From the NCBI RefSeq assembly GCF_964340395.1, contig NC_135550.1, positions 5,975,101 to 6,039,100 on the forward strand: a stretch of 64,000 nt of DNA, read 5' to 3'. The notes beneath the pieces are model-generated. The model saw nothing but the letters and a program-made list of their open reading frames with translations. It was not told the origin of the DNA and ran no database searches. The stretch comes from Glandiceps talaboti (taxonomy: Eukaryota; Hemichordata; Enteropneusta; Spengelidae). Shown here piece after piece: positions 50,770 through 61,589 of the stretch. The position numbers and the translations under genes were made by a program. How positions within the stretch are numbered: position 1 is the first letter of the stretch; each line of letters opens with the position of its first letter.

Positions 50770-52140
50770 ATTAATCGATTATTTGTAAGTGTAATAAAGT
50801 GATAAACAAGAGGTCCCCACATATTGTAGATGTCCTGTGTATTGAAATATCCAAAAACTTCCCCACGATGGACCTTTCTCCAGTTTTGGTACAGAGAATG
50901 TGTCAAAAGTGAAAGTATACTTACGAACAACTACACCATTGACGTTAGTGAAAACGTAAAATTTAATTCTTTACAAGTGACAGATTTTTTCTGTTCGATG
51001 GACTTTTGACAACTCAGATGACTAGAAACTAACACAGTAAAAATGTTCTATGGAATTATCATGTCGGTACTAATGACTAGTTTCAGCTCAGACCAATAAA
51101 AGTCTGGTGTTTCAGTTCTCGTGCGAGTCGTAGGGAGCACTCTGTCCTTTTCGCTCACGGAAACACATGTTGCGCTTCCGGTAGCTAAGCCAAGCCAAGC
51201 CAAGCCATGTAACTAAAAATTACTAAAGATATAGACCTTCATTCAGCCGACAACTCATTCCGTACACCACTGTTTTACTCTGCTCTTGTCACTGATATTC
51301 ATTACGATTGTACATGTACTTAGGTTTGCAAGTTTAAAAAAAAAAAGTATTTCCCCAAAAATTCTCACGTTTTGTTTATGTTTTTTGATTGCGTTGGTAT
51401 TTTTATATATTTCCATAGTATAGTTCAAATTTTATCCATTTTTAAAAGTATTTTTTGCAGTTAGTTAATTGTAGTATATATATATGTTGCGAGTCATAGA
51501 GTTGAACGGTATAAGTATGGATAGTTCTAACGTTGCACTCTAGCACTCACACACTCATACTCTCGTACGGGATCGTTCAGGTCCAAGTCGGGAATTAGTC
51601 ACGACTGAGAAGAGATTTCGGCTTGCCAGAATCACCTACCCGAGTCCTTCTGGATGTTTTACTTCCAATACAATGGAATTTACACAACAACTAAAAATAG
51701 AAAATCACACCATAAGATCATGCCATCATAAATAATAATATGTACTTTTCTTTAACCAATCATGTGAATTTCAGTTACATCATGTTTGCCCAGATTCGTA
51801 ATCGCCAGTCTACTTCTGACCTATGGCCTACAATGCCGAAATGTAGAATTTATTCCCATAATTCCGTAATACGATATTTTGGATCGTAACATATATATTT
51901 TCAAAAGATAGACTTTCAAAGTACATTTAAATTTTCGTCGTTTTTAAGTGATTTTGCGGTTAGTTTTAGTTTAGTGTATAGATATTTCTTTTTCAAAATA
52001 TATAGTTTCAAAGTAGATTTACCTTTTTATTGTTTTTAAAATTTTCGTACTTTTGTAAAACATAACTTTTTTTCAGTACTCTTACTCTTTTTCACTTCGG
52101 TACATTAATTTTGTGAATAATGATTTGGGAGAGCATTTAC
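50770..52140. other. unassigned stretch upstream of the transposase-like gene
   Basis: No exon recognised. It holds three tandem AAGCC motifs near 51187 and two diverged copies of an A/T-rich block (about 51405-51480 and 51915-51990). At 51088 there is a CTCAGACCAATAAAAGTCTG motif, also present in the foldback arms at about 55180 and 55440. It may include the promoter or terminal region of the element that follows. Confidence 0.4.
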
Positions 52141-52145
52141 TAACA

Positions 52146-52701
52146 ATGGCCACGACGGAACGTACAGTTTACCCGTCCCTTACACCTGCTGCGATAAGAG
52201 ATAGAAACCAGCTGAGAGACGAGTTCCTGTCGTCGGGAGAAGGGGTCATGTAGAATTCACGGCACCCACAGATGAGTTGAAAATCGAATTGATTAACAAA
52301 CTCGCATTCGTGCGAAATCACCTTGGACAGAAGTCAACAAGGAGAGTCACGAACTACGACTCCCTGTTGGAGACGGTACATTTCTTCATCACTAAGAACG
52401 AAGTTCAAGCAGACGGTACAACAGAAGGTACAAGTGCCGGTGAAACTACCCCAATTTACCAAGCAGAAGACGCAGAAAAGACGGAGGAGACGATGTATCT
52501 TACTGTAAGCTCGCTCAACAATCTTCTGGGTCGAGTTGAAGAGCACAGCAGGATATGCAGAGGGGCACTACGTTGCAAGAAGACTGACACATTTGGACAC
52601 GCTGGTAGAGTCTACTTGCAGTGCGATTGTAATTCAAACCATTCCTCATCATGGAATTCGTCACCGTATTTGCCAAATGGAAGACTGTTGGTAAATTACA
52701 G
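52146..52701 (+). pseudogene. transposase-like gene, first exon (N-terminal and Cys/His domain)
   Basis: ATG at 52146 in good context (ACAATGG). The first frame meets TAG at 52251 and the homologous reading resumes two bases over (GHVEFTAPTDELKIELINKL), so there is one indel in the GGGG run near 52242. The exon ends LLVNYR, but the expected donor GT reads AT (CAG/ATAAGC), so intron 1 cannot be spliced normally. The acid-rich middle (QAEDAEKTEE) separates a helical domain from the Cys/His domain. Confidence 0.65.
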
Positions 52702-53830
52702 ATAAGCACTTTTGTTTGATTCGGGGGTAAATTTGAATTGAATTCGATAGTTACCATTACAAGAAAATACCACGTCAATGACCTTCGTGAGGGTCGTACT
52801 TTCACACCCTGAAAATTTGTCGTATATTCATTTTTTCCAATTGATAAAACCAATACGTCCCTTTCACTACACAGAATGATGCATGCAGTTTCAATCAGTG
52901 GTCTACGAGATGAACAGTACAATGTCCTGTGTGAGACTGTCGCAATATATGGGTTCCATGCAGATAAGCTATAGAAACACGCGTAAGTATCTGCTATCCG
53001 ATAACTTGTATATGTGTGTAATTGGAGTATGTTTATTGTATTGTGATACATTAGATGTTTAGAGTAACAATGGTTGTTTCCCTATCTGTAACAGTTCAAT
53101 TGGCCGATCCAGTCGTTACACTATTAGCAGCGGAATCCAGGGAAGATGCTTTAAATTAACCAATGATACCCTTTCCACCATGTTCCACTAAGCTCTGTAT
53201 TCCCCTGTACATTATCCGGAATGATAACAAAATGAAAATAGAGTATCTGTCAAATGGGAGATAACTGTATTCCAAGGAAAACAATGTGAGTGAATTTGAA
53301 ACGAAGGCTTCAGTGATTGCCAACTAGCTGAGAGCAGAGAATGGCAGAAAAACATATTACGGACCGTGTTTTCTATTGACAATCATTAATTTGTCAGTCA
53401 GTAGTTTCTAATTGTAAGATTCTAACAGTCCATTCTTTATACTCAATAAAATCCAGGACAAAAGAAAGGTGCATTAGCAACACGTTTTTTTCTCTTTCAA
53501 TCTGAAAAGGAAATAGCTTCAGGTGACTGTGTGGCGAGAGAAGGGATAGACGCAAGACATGCCACCAGGAAAAATGCTAAACAGAGTGATGTTGTTTTCC
53601 TTGGAGGTATGTAAGTACAGTTATAATAACTACATGGAGTTCTTCATTGTAGTTTGGTGTAACGGCAAAACCAATTCTATTTGAGCTATAACAATACAAA
53701 GAAAGTGGACGGTCATGATCACTAAACCCAAAAGAATTCCAAACTAACATAGTTGTATAGTAATGTCTTGGGAAAGAATGTCTGTCATCTTGTCAGTAAG
53801 TTACCACTTTTATCTCTATCCTTTTCACAG

Positions 53831-53990
53831 AACCAATAAATGTATACACAAAGAGTGTATAACGAAAGAAGATGATACAGAACCCACAAATGTATCCACA
53901 CAGAGTGCATAACGAAACAGGATGATACTTGTAGCCAACGGCATGAGATGCAGGGTGTGAGGCGTTTTTATCAAAGGGTCGATGACAAAG
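53831..53990 (+). pseudogene. transposase-like gene exon with 50-bp tandem duplication
   Basis: A 50-bp segment starting AGAACC is repeated (53829..53878 and 53879..53928) with about 8 differences. Both copies carry the AG acceptor and encode a CIH(K/T)ECITK-DD-type peptide, but 50 is not a multiple of 3, so only one copy can be in frame with the rest (CSQRHEMQGVRRFYQRVDDK). The donor AAAG/GTAAGT is intact. Confidence 0.65.
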
Positions 53991-54778
53991 GTAAGTGATG
54001 ATTTAGTTTTGGCGAACACGTGCACCTTTGATTGTATAGTTGTCGAAGTAAGGGTATGTAATAGTGTACATGTTATGATGTATACTTATACTATCGTCAG
54101 CATAGACACTGTGCATGATTTATTCTCAGTATCACAATATTTCAGTAAGTTCTTATTGTTATATGTAAAGTTTGATGTCAAAGTGTTTGGTGTGGTTTTC
54201 ATAATATTTCAACTCTTGATGAATGGATTTTAGACGTTCCAATATTGATCCACGCTCACGACAGGAATGCGTCTAGCCTGTCAACAAATTTCTGAGAGAG
54301 ACACGACATGACACCGTCAGTTCCAATAGTGTGGGTTTTCACCTAAGTAGACGAACGATATATGCAGACGAAAAACTATTGATATGCAAATACGAACGTC
54401 AGCATGAATAGATGCCACATATAAATCAACTGAAACCTCATTAATCTATTGACAATATTTAACGTCTTCAGCCCGAGTGGACGAAGAAGAATGTTCCCTT
54501 TGTCAAGTAACTTGTATTTCATTATCACAAGCTTACAGATTTGTCAATACATTTCTTGTACACCTGTTTGCAGGTGTTAATGAATTAAAAGAACATGGCG
54601 ATTGGTTGATAGGCTTGGAATTGCAAGATTGAGACGAGAACGTATTGATTTTTCATGATTTGAACCATCTGTTCACTTTCCTTCTAATTCTTTTTAAATA
54701 TAGAATTCATGTAAACATATGTTAGAATTAGTTATCAGAGTAATTCGAACACGTGCTCCAGGGAATTATCGTGAAAAA

Positions 54779-55708
54779 ATGGCCGGGCGCGGACGTGTTA
54801 TCCGGGTTCCTGTGACACCTACCGAACGTCAGTTGATTTTGGAAGTTATGGGTCAGTATGCTAACAATTATCAACTGATAGCAGATCATGTCCGTGCAAA
54901 TTTACGCATTCTTTCTCGAGATGTGCAAGACATTTACATTATTCATTCTGCTACTGTAGTAAGACCACAGGGAGCAGCGAGCATGTAACTGATTGATCGA
55001 TCGATCGATCGGTTGATGTATTGATTGATTGATTTATTATTTGGTTGAATGATTGATTGATCAATTTTTGTGGTGCAGTATAACTTACGTTATGTGTGAT
55101 ATTGATCAATTGACTCATTGAGTTTTAAAACTATTTCTTTTTCTTTCCCTGGTTACTTTGCTCTCAGCTGTTGATCTCAGACCACTAAAAGTCTGAGGCT
55201 GTATGTAATTCTCTCCTTGCTTTATTGACTAAATAAAGTTTACTAGTTTATGCATGATCGAGTGTTTGTCCAGTGTGATAATCTCCCAGCAGATGAGAGA
55301 TAAAGCAAACTGTTAATGTAAGTGATCTCCTGCCAGTTTTAAGATAAGGGGTGTTTTAATTAAGATAAGATTAGAAGAATGGACAAGGCGTCTTTATTTA
55401 GTCAATAAAGCAAGGAGAGAATTACATACAGCCTCAGACTTTTAGTGGTCTGAGATCAACAGCTGAGAGCAAAGTAACCAGGGAAAGAAAAAGAAATAGT
55501 TTTAAAACTCAATGAGTCAATTGATCAATATCACACATAACGTAAGTTATACTGCACCACAAAAATTGATCAATCAATCATTCAACCAAATAATAAATCA
55601 ATCAATCAATACATCAACCGATCGATCGATCGATCAATCAGTTACATGCTCGCTGCTCCCTGTGGTAAGACGTAGAATAAGGGATGTCGTCCAACGTCAT
55701 CAGAACAG
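54779..55708 (+). pseudogene. SANT/Myb-like exon interrupted by a foldback element
   Basis: The frame from ATG 54779 (good context, locally CpG-rich) starts MAGRGRVIRVPVTPTERQLI and goes on LEVMGQYANNYQLIADHV, with a helix-rich pattern like a SANT/Myb domain (RQLI...YGNN-..LIADH...SRDVQDIY). After VVR the frame is broken by the insertion 54966..55664. Past the insertion it resumes RRRIRDVVQRHQNR and reaches a donor, AACAG/GTAATT. The two parts are in the same frame if the insertion and one target copy are removed. It sits inside an intron of the transposase-like gene and may be a separate element gene or an extra exon. Confidence 0.5.
54966..55664. mobile_element. 699-bp foldback element with 273-bp near-perfect arms
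   Basis: Left arm 54966..55238 and right arm 55392..55664 are reverse complements with no mismatch that I can find. The spacer is 153 bp. The ends are CACAGGGAGCAGCGAGCATG. A 7-bp duplication GTAAGAC lies outside both ends (54959..54965, 55665..55671). The arms contain (GATC)n and (TGAT)n tracts, AATAAA, and a small internal palindrome CAGACCACTAAAAGTCTG. No ORF of note. The 7-bp duplication and CACAGGG ends do not match a superfamily I can name with confidence. Confidence 0.85.
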
Positions 55709-56514
55709 GTAATTGTTTGCACAAATAGGAAACGACCATAATTTATGACAGGGGCTCGGAATATTGTGATCATGAACACTTTATGATTATTGATAGCTTG
55801 ATAGCCAGTTATAAAGGATGTATAGTGGGTTTCGTAATGGTGCTGGTCGACAATAACACAACAACCCGATTGACATATTTGTCTCCAACGGAAGTGGACG
55901 TATGGAAATTATCATGACAAAGAGTAAGTATAAATAACGGTAAAGGAAGGTTGCATAACTGTGCTGCTCGACAACCTACTGGGGGGGGGGGGGGGTTCCA
56001 AGCTTGTCGAATTCGAAGTGACTTTGTTATACTACTTATCCTCTCCAGTTTCACCTGTGGCAAAAGATAAAGGTTATCATAAAAATGCCCTGTCCAATCC
56101 GTTGAACAAACACAAATCATCAACACTAGTAGCACTCTCGGTTAAAACAGTTTTTAAAGGCTTCCTTTGAAAGTAGTCAGGGTAGATAACTGATAAATAC
56201 AAGTCAAAATGAGGAATAATCGTTAATTGCAGCAAATATTTCCACATTTTAAGTTGAGGGGTAGTACATTCTAATTATTAAAACAGTAAATCACAGACGT
56301 TAGAGAAGTCTCCAGGGTATATAGTAAAATACAGATACTTTGGAAAGTTAAATTAGAAACGAATGCGACGTTTTGACCAGGACCATGATTTCGTTTTCAG
56401 AAGATGGATTGAAATATCGGATTCGTTTCAAAATAGCTGTATTGTACTGTCCTATTGATTCTCGGAACAATTAACAATACGCTTTCTATTCTAATTATTG
56501 TTTTTCGTTTGACT

Positions 56515-57865
56515 ATTTCATAATTGTAAATGCACTGGTGTGTATTGGGCAGTTCTACCAATATATAGCTCTTGTCATATACAAACCTATGCGTTTGCAC
56601 TCGCGGATTGTTGGACACCTGTTGTACCACTTTGTATACCAGATGGTCTTATATTGTCTGTCTCTTTGTCATACACATAGGTCATCCCGTTGATCTTGAT
56701 TTTATCGTACGCAAATTTCACAGTTTTATTTTCTCTTCGCGCTGCTTCTGCAAATTTTCCAAGATTTCGACGAGTTTCTCTAACACGAGCTGTAAAATCT
56801 TCCCTCACACAGTATTTACCGGGTTCATCTTTTAGCTTGCCCGAGGCATGGAGAACCTTGTCTCTCTGCTTGAAACGCAAGAACTTCGCGATTATCGGTT
56901 GAGGACGGCTTTTTGCATACATGAGGCGGTGTACACGTTCAAACTCTAGGTCATCGGTCTCAACATCTAATTTACCGTGGATAAAATCCTTTAATAAATC
57001 TTCTGTTTCTTCCCAGGTTTCTTTAAGCTGTTGCTCTATTCCGTAGAAAATTAGATTATTTCGTCTCATCTGTGCTTGACTTTTATCAAGTGCCATCTCC
57101 AACTTTTGCGTTCTATGAAGTAGCTCTTCATTATCTTCAGCCAGTTTTGCCGCATTTTCTCGATTTTCTTTCACTCCCCTTTGAAGATCTTTGTCTTCGG
57201 ACGATAACGTTTTGATTCTATCGTCTACTCCCTTTATTTGACATGATATTTCTACTTTTAGGCCCCGAATTTTATTTATCACATCCACCAGGCTTAAATC
57301 TTGTACGTCTGTTACCGTAATGCGTGTTGCCAAATTGCCGCCTCGTCCATGTTGAGCTTGGTCTTCGTTATTGAATGCCTGTGCCACTGGAGAACCACTT
57401 TGTAAAGTCATTGCATCTGTTATTTTCGATTGTCCGATAGTATCTTTAGCTTTTTTAGGTGGACCCGGGTTAGTGAGTTCCGTATGTCCCCATCCCAGAT
57501 AACAACAGTAACATGCTCACCCACAAACTGACTCGGATAACTTTCGGTTTCACCAGGTGTAGTTGTCGGCCATGTTGACTCACTGTGTGTTGGTGTCGCC
57601 GACCCGCTATTTCTGACGAGTTTCCCATCATATGGTTTAGTAGCTCACTTTTCTGATACCACATAAACTCCTTAGTAGTTTACGACCAAGTATAGTAGAA
57701 GGTTCACGGGTTTTCTTCGCCAATAGCTGCACAATTTCAGTTTATTAACGGACCGATGTACTCACGAGGTGCACAGATCATTATGCAAATCCATTTCATA
57801 ATTGTAAATGCACCGGTGTGTATTGGGCAGTTCTACCAATATATAGCTCTTGTCATATACAAACC
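56515..57865 (-). mobile_element. L1-like ORF1 segment flanked by 73-bp direct repeats
   Basis: 56515..56587 and 57793..57865 are 73-bp direct repeats with a single difference (CTGG versus CCGG) and enclose the ORF1 segment. The repeats include GGTGTGTATTGGGCAGTTCT and CCAATATATAGCTCTTGTCA. Upstream of ORF1 (57470..57660) is a short frame ending LLLLSGMGTYGTH, which looks like a frameshifted 2A leader. The repeats could be an unusually long target duplication, LTR-like ends, or a product of recombination. Confidence 0.6.
56587..57411 (-). CDS. L1-like LINE ORF1 protein
   Basis: Intact 274-codon frame. Residues ~55-130 are a coiled coil (KIRGLKVEISCQIKGVDDRI, then heptads rich in E, L, K). 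Next comes an RRM-like domain beginning RRNNLIFYGI and a C-terminal domain with VHRLMYAKSRPQPIIAKFL and REDFTARVRETRRNLGKF. This is the layout of L1-type ORF1p (transposase_22 family), an RNA-binding trimeric chaperone. The frame is open upstream of the ATG (NPGPPKKAKDTIGQSKITDA), so the native start is probably earlier. The stop TAG (56589..56587) overlaps the edge of a 73-bp direct repeat. No ORF2 is attached. It lies antisense inside the transposase-like gene. Confidence 0.85.
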   Translation of the reverse strand: MTLQSGSPVAQAFNNEDQAQHGRGGNLATRITVTDVQDLSLVDVINKIRGLKVEISCQIKGVDDRIKTLSSEDKDLQRGVKENRENAAKLAEDNEELLHRTQKLEMALDKSQAQMRRNNLIFYGIEQQLKETWEETEDLLKDFIHGKLDVETDDLEFERVHRLMYAKSRPQPIIAKFLRFKQRDKVLHASGKLKDEPGKYCVREDFTARVRETRRNLGKFAEAARRENKTVKFAYDKIKINGMTYVYDKETDNIRPSGIQSGTTGVQQSASANA

Positions 57866-59984
57866 AAATAGAAATAATTTTTGGTAAATTTCACCCCAAA
57901 CATTTCAACTTTTGTTTTGATACACTGCATACTATTAGTTTCTTTTTGGTTAAAGAAGGTTGAACTGGTTGAAATTGACACATTTCAATATTTCAACAGA
58001 CATCTCATAACATTAATTTGCATACCAACTTGTACAACGTCAGGTAATGATGTCACAATGTTATCAGGTTGAGAGTTTCTTAAAACTATGATAATACCGT
58101 AGATATTGACGTAGAAGTTTATTCACCTGTGTTTTAGACTGGGGCAAACATTTTGTAATTATGTTATCGCAAAGCATGCGCTCTTACGAGAGAATCACCA
58201 GAGCTTGTTGAATTTCAAGTACAATGTACTTGTATAACTATGTTTTACTACTTTTATTCTCGAGTTTCACCTCTGACAAATAAAGATTGCCACAAAAATG
58301 TCTTGTCAAATCCACGGAATTAAACAGAACATAAGTAGCACCATTACTGTTCTTCACTTTCACTTTGAAAGCAACCAGGCTAGACAACCTACGAACGCAT
58401 GTCGAATGAGGATTAACGGTTTATTTCCATGAATATTTCGACCTTTCATTTTTCATGGTTCGTACTTTCTAATTATTAGGTCAGTAAAATATTAGATCTT
58501 AGAGAGAAGTCTCTAAACGCCCTTCCCATCAACACATTTCTACTCTTTGCCTAGATACAGTGCAAAGTTTGTCTTCCGTTAAGGATGATTTAACCCCTGA
58601 TACTTCAATATTTCAATGGACATCTCATTATAATTTGCATGCCAGCGTCTTACAACGTTAGCCAATGACGCTACAATGACCTCAAGTTGAGAGAACACCT
58701 GTTTCTAAAACCGCCAGCTACTGCTGCAGTGTCTGAGCAATACTACAATTTTTGATTGGTGGAATCTAAAGATTTACATATAGAATTTTTAGGTTGTGTT
58801 CACGTCCGTATTTGCATATGAATATCTCATTAACGAGGGGATCGTAGTTGACCGTCGGTATAAGTGCTTTTAAAGGTGAAAACTCACTAATGACACTTGG
58901 CATGGTAAGTAATTAAACTTACGTTTACATTGACGGTATATCGTTATACTGGCAGTTATACTCTGTGTGTAACATCGCACTTTGAGAGCCATGATGACAA
59001 TGGGAAATGACTGCTCTTTTTTCCCTTTATCATTTAGTAACGAAGCAGATTGGAAAGCAGGCCAAAAAAATAACAAGTGGGAGCCGCAGAAATCATGGCA
59101 GGACCTGGCATGCAGACCTGTCTGATAAAGGTTCGTCTGAGTTACAAACACCTGTTGTCTTGCATGACGTGTACAAGCAGACAAGTTCACTCCACTTTCA
59201 TGTCATTACGATTTCTGTGGTAAATTGTAAAATACATAACACTTCTATTTTCATATTCGGATAAATAAGAGCAAGTATTATTCTTTTTGAAAACGATTTC
59301 ACGGAACGTAAATAATTATAGTTTGCCCTTTTTCAATGAGTTTATTTGTTTTCATTTGTTTCAGCTGCATCAATAAAAACCCATTGTTTTTTGGCCAATG
59401 AAACAGTGTTGGCAGTTCATTAATGGGAGAGAATGGGACGCCCAGGCAAGATTGTAGGCGTGTCAACTTCTTGGACAGAACTTGGACAACATAACCAACC
59501 CTTTCCAGGTTAGTTATATTTTATCCATCATCAAATTATGACAAATCTTGAGAACGTGGATTCACTTTTCTACACTGAACTTTCCGTTACATTTGTGTTC
59601 CAGAATAACCATGCTAACTGCGATTAGCAGTCACGGTGTCGATGGGAACCAGACTATGGGCCAACATTTAGAGTTATTCGGAATGAACAGGCAGTAACCC
59701 TGTTGTCAAAATTCATAAGGTCAACAACAATGTATAAATCTCATGAACATTATATAGACGTCAGTTGCATACAACACCAATCCTTCTTCTCCTCCTCCTC
59801 CCCTCCTCCTCCTCCTACTACTACTACACCAATTTTCGTCAGCTGTATATTACATTGATGTTGTATAGATAGGACAAAAAGGATACCTGTAATGTATTTT
59901 TTGTTGTGTAATTTAATCTCAATTTTGATCCTATTTTAACATTTGCGTTGTGACTCCTTTACCAGTAATGGAATTAAAGTTTCC

Positions 59985-60006
59985 TGTTTAAAACTACTGC
60001 TGCTGC

Positions 60007-60050
<44 letters not shown>

Positions 60051-60092
60051 CTACTACTACTACTACTACTACTACTACTGCTACTGCTCCTG

Positions 60093-60144
<52 letters not shown>

Positions 60145-60159
60145 CACTACTACTACTAG

Positions 60160-60252
<93 letters not shown>

Positions 60253-60267
60253 CACTACTACTACTAG

Positions 60268-60299
<32 letters not shown>

Positions 60300-60338
60300 C
60301 CACTACTACTACTACTACTACTACTACTCCCACTGCTG

Positions 60339-60386
<48 letters not shown>

Positions 60387-60396
60387 CCACTGCTGC

Positions 60397-60446
<50 letters not shown>

Positions 60447-60508
60447 CTGCAACTACAACTACAACTACAACTACAACTACAACTACTACTACTACTACTA
60501 CTACTACT
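59985..60508. repeat. compound trinucleotide microsatellite (CAA/CTA), about 520 bp
   Basis: Blocks: TGCTGCAACAACAAC.. (about 60000..60050), long (CTA)n with CCCACT, CTAGTA and TGCTGC interruptions, a second TGCTGCAACAAC block (about 60390), (CAACTA)n, then (CTA)n. The repeated order suggests internal duplication. Poly-Leu/Gln and poly-Val frames across it are artefacts. It lies in an intron of the transposase-like gene. Confidence 0.95.
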
Positions 60509-60545
60509 TTTGAAGTCTGAAAACCGTTATATATTACAATGCAAG

Positions 60546-60621
60546 GATACACACTACGTGGAGAGCTACAATAATGTCTGCCTTCTCTACCAGGACAAGA
60601 AAATATCGTACGGGATTATCG
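60546..60621 (+). pseudogene. transposase-like gene exon with putative catalytic Glu
   Basis: Open frame DTHYVESYNNVCLLYQDKK then ISYGII, after an AATGCAAG acceptor and before a G/GTAAAA donor. YVES(F/Y)NN is the strongest block of the family by my recollection, and the Glu is the likely third catalytic acid. It lies 40 bp beyond the trinucleotide tract. Confidence 0.65.
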
Positions 60622-60848
60622 GTAAAAAGTAAGAAGTAAGATGGCTTGTTTAGATTGGGTAGGTTTTTATGTGTAGCCTAATATTTAACTTCAAAGACTG
60701 TTTTGTTGTATCAATTGTAGTCCAACACATATATTTCACAACTTTGCCCAATATGTTTCAATGCCAATGTACCTGGTACATTACAAAATGTTAAGAGTGT
60801 AAGTGGTCAATTTACTAAACTGAGTACCCTTTTACCTGATTAATATTA

Positions 60849-60885
60849 GCCAATAATAATAATACTTTATTCCCTGAATTGTAAA
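60849..60885 (-). mobile_element. LINE 3' tail (minus strand)
   Basis: On the minus strand TTTACAATTCAGGGAATAAA then GTATTATTATTATTG resembles a CR1/L2-type 3' end with an (ATT)n tail. No coding part is recognised. Confidence 0.35.
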
Positions 60886-61589
60886 GAAAATAGAAATATA
60901 GACATGTATATTTACAATCAAGAAAACAATAGGGAAAATACACTCTTTTTGTTATATTTTTACGTGAAAATCTCATTCTGGGCAATCTGTTCGTTTGACA
61001 AAACTCAAATGAAAAATAACACAACTAAACGCATCAGAAAATAAACTACAAACACATATTAAGTAACAAAAAGTAACGGCAATGTGTTCCCAACATATCG
61101 ATAAGAGAGTTGTGCTCCGACAAATACAATGCATCCCCAAACCTAGGTTTTCTACTTTTTTTTTTTTCTTTTTCACCATTGGATTTAATTTATTGCAATG
61201 TGTCAACAGTTTTCTTGAGATCGATATGTCATTTTCTCTTGGCGGAACTTGGATGAGAACTTATCTCTAGTTTTTGTTTTGTTTCGATATCAAGATAATT
61301 TTTTTTCATTTTCTGGAAGCATGCACACACAACATTGAACTCTTTTTTATTAACCTTTTATAAGTGTAAATCTCTATGCAATCTATAAGCCACGTTAACT
61401 TTATTTCCCCCCTACTTTATCTCCAGAATGAAAACGTCAATGAAATCAGTCGGCAACATCAAGATCAACAGGGCAAAATGCCAGACAGCAAACACGAAGA
61501 GGACATCGCATCCTGAAGAGACGTGGATGGGAAAAGTTGGAGAGAAATGATGAGACAATTATTTATTTGAAATGATATTATAAATATCA

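Noticed and set aside
52515-53051. 178-codon frame on the minus strand
   Set aside because: It is antisense to two exons of the transposase-like gene and shows no domain or splice support of its own.
59943-60632. 230- and 192-codon frames of poly-Leu/Gln and poly-Val across the trinucleotide tract
   Set aside because: Pure repeat artefacts. Only the last part of the plus-strand frame (KDTHYVESYNN...) is homologous sequence, and it is treated as an exon of its own.
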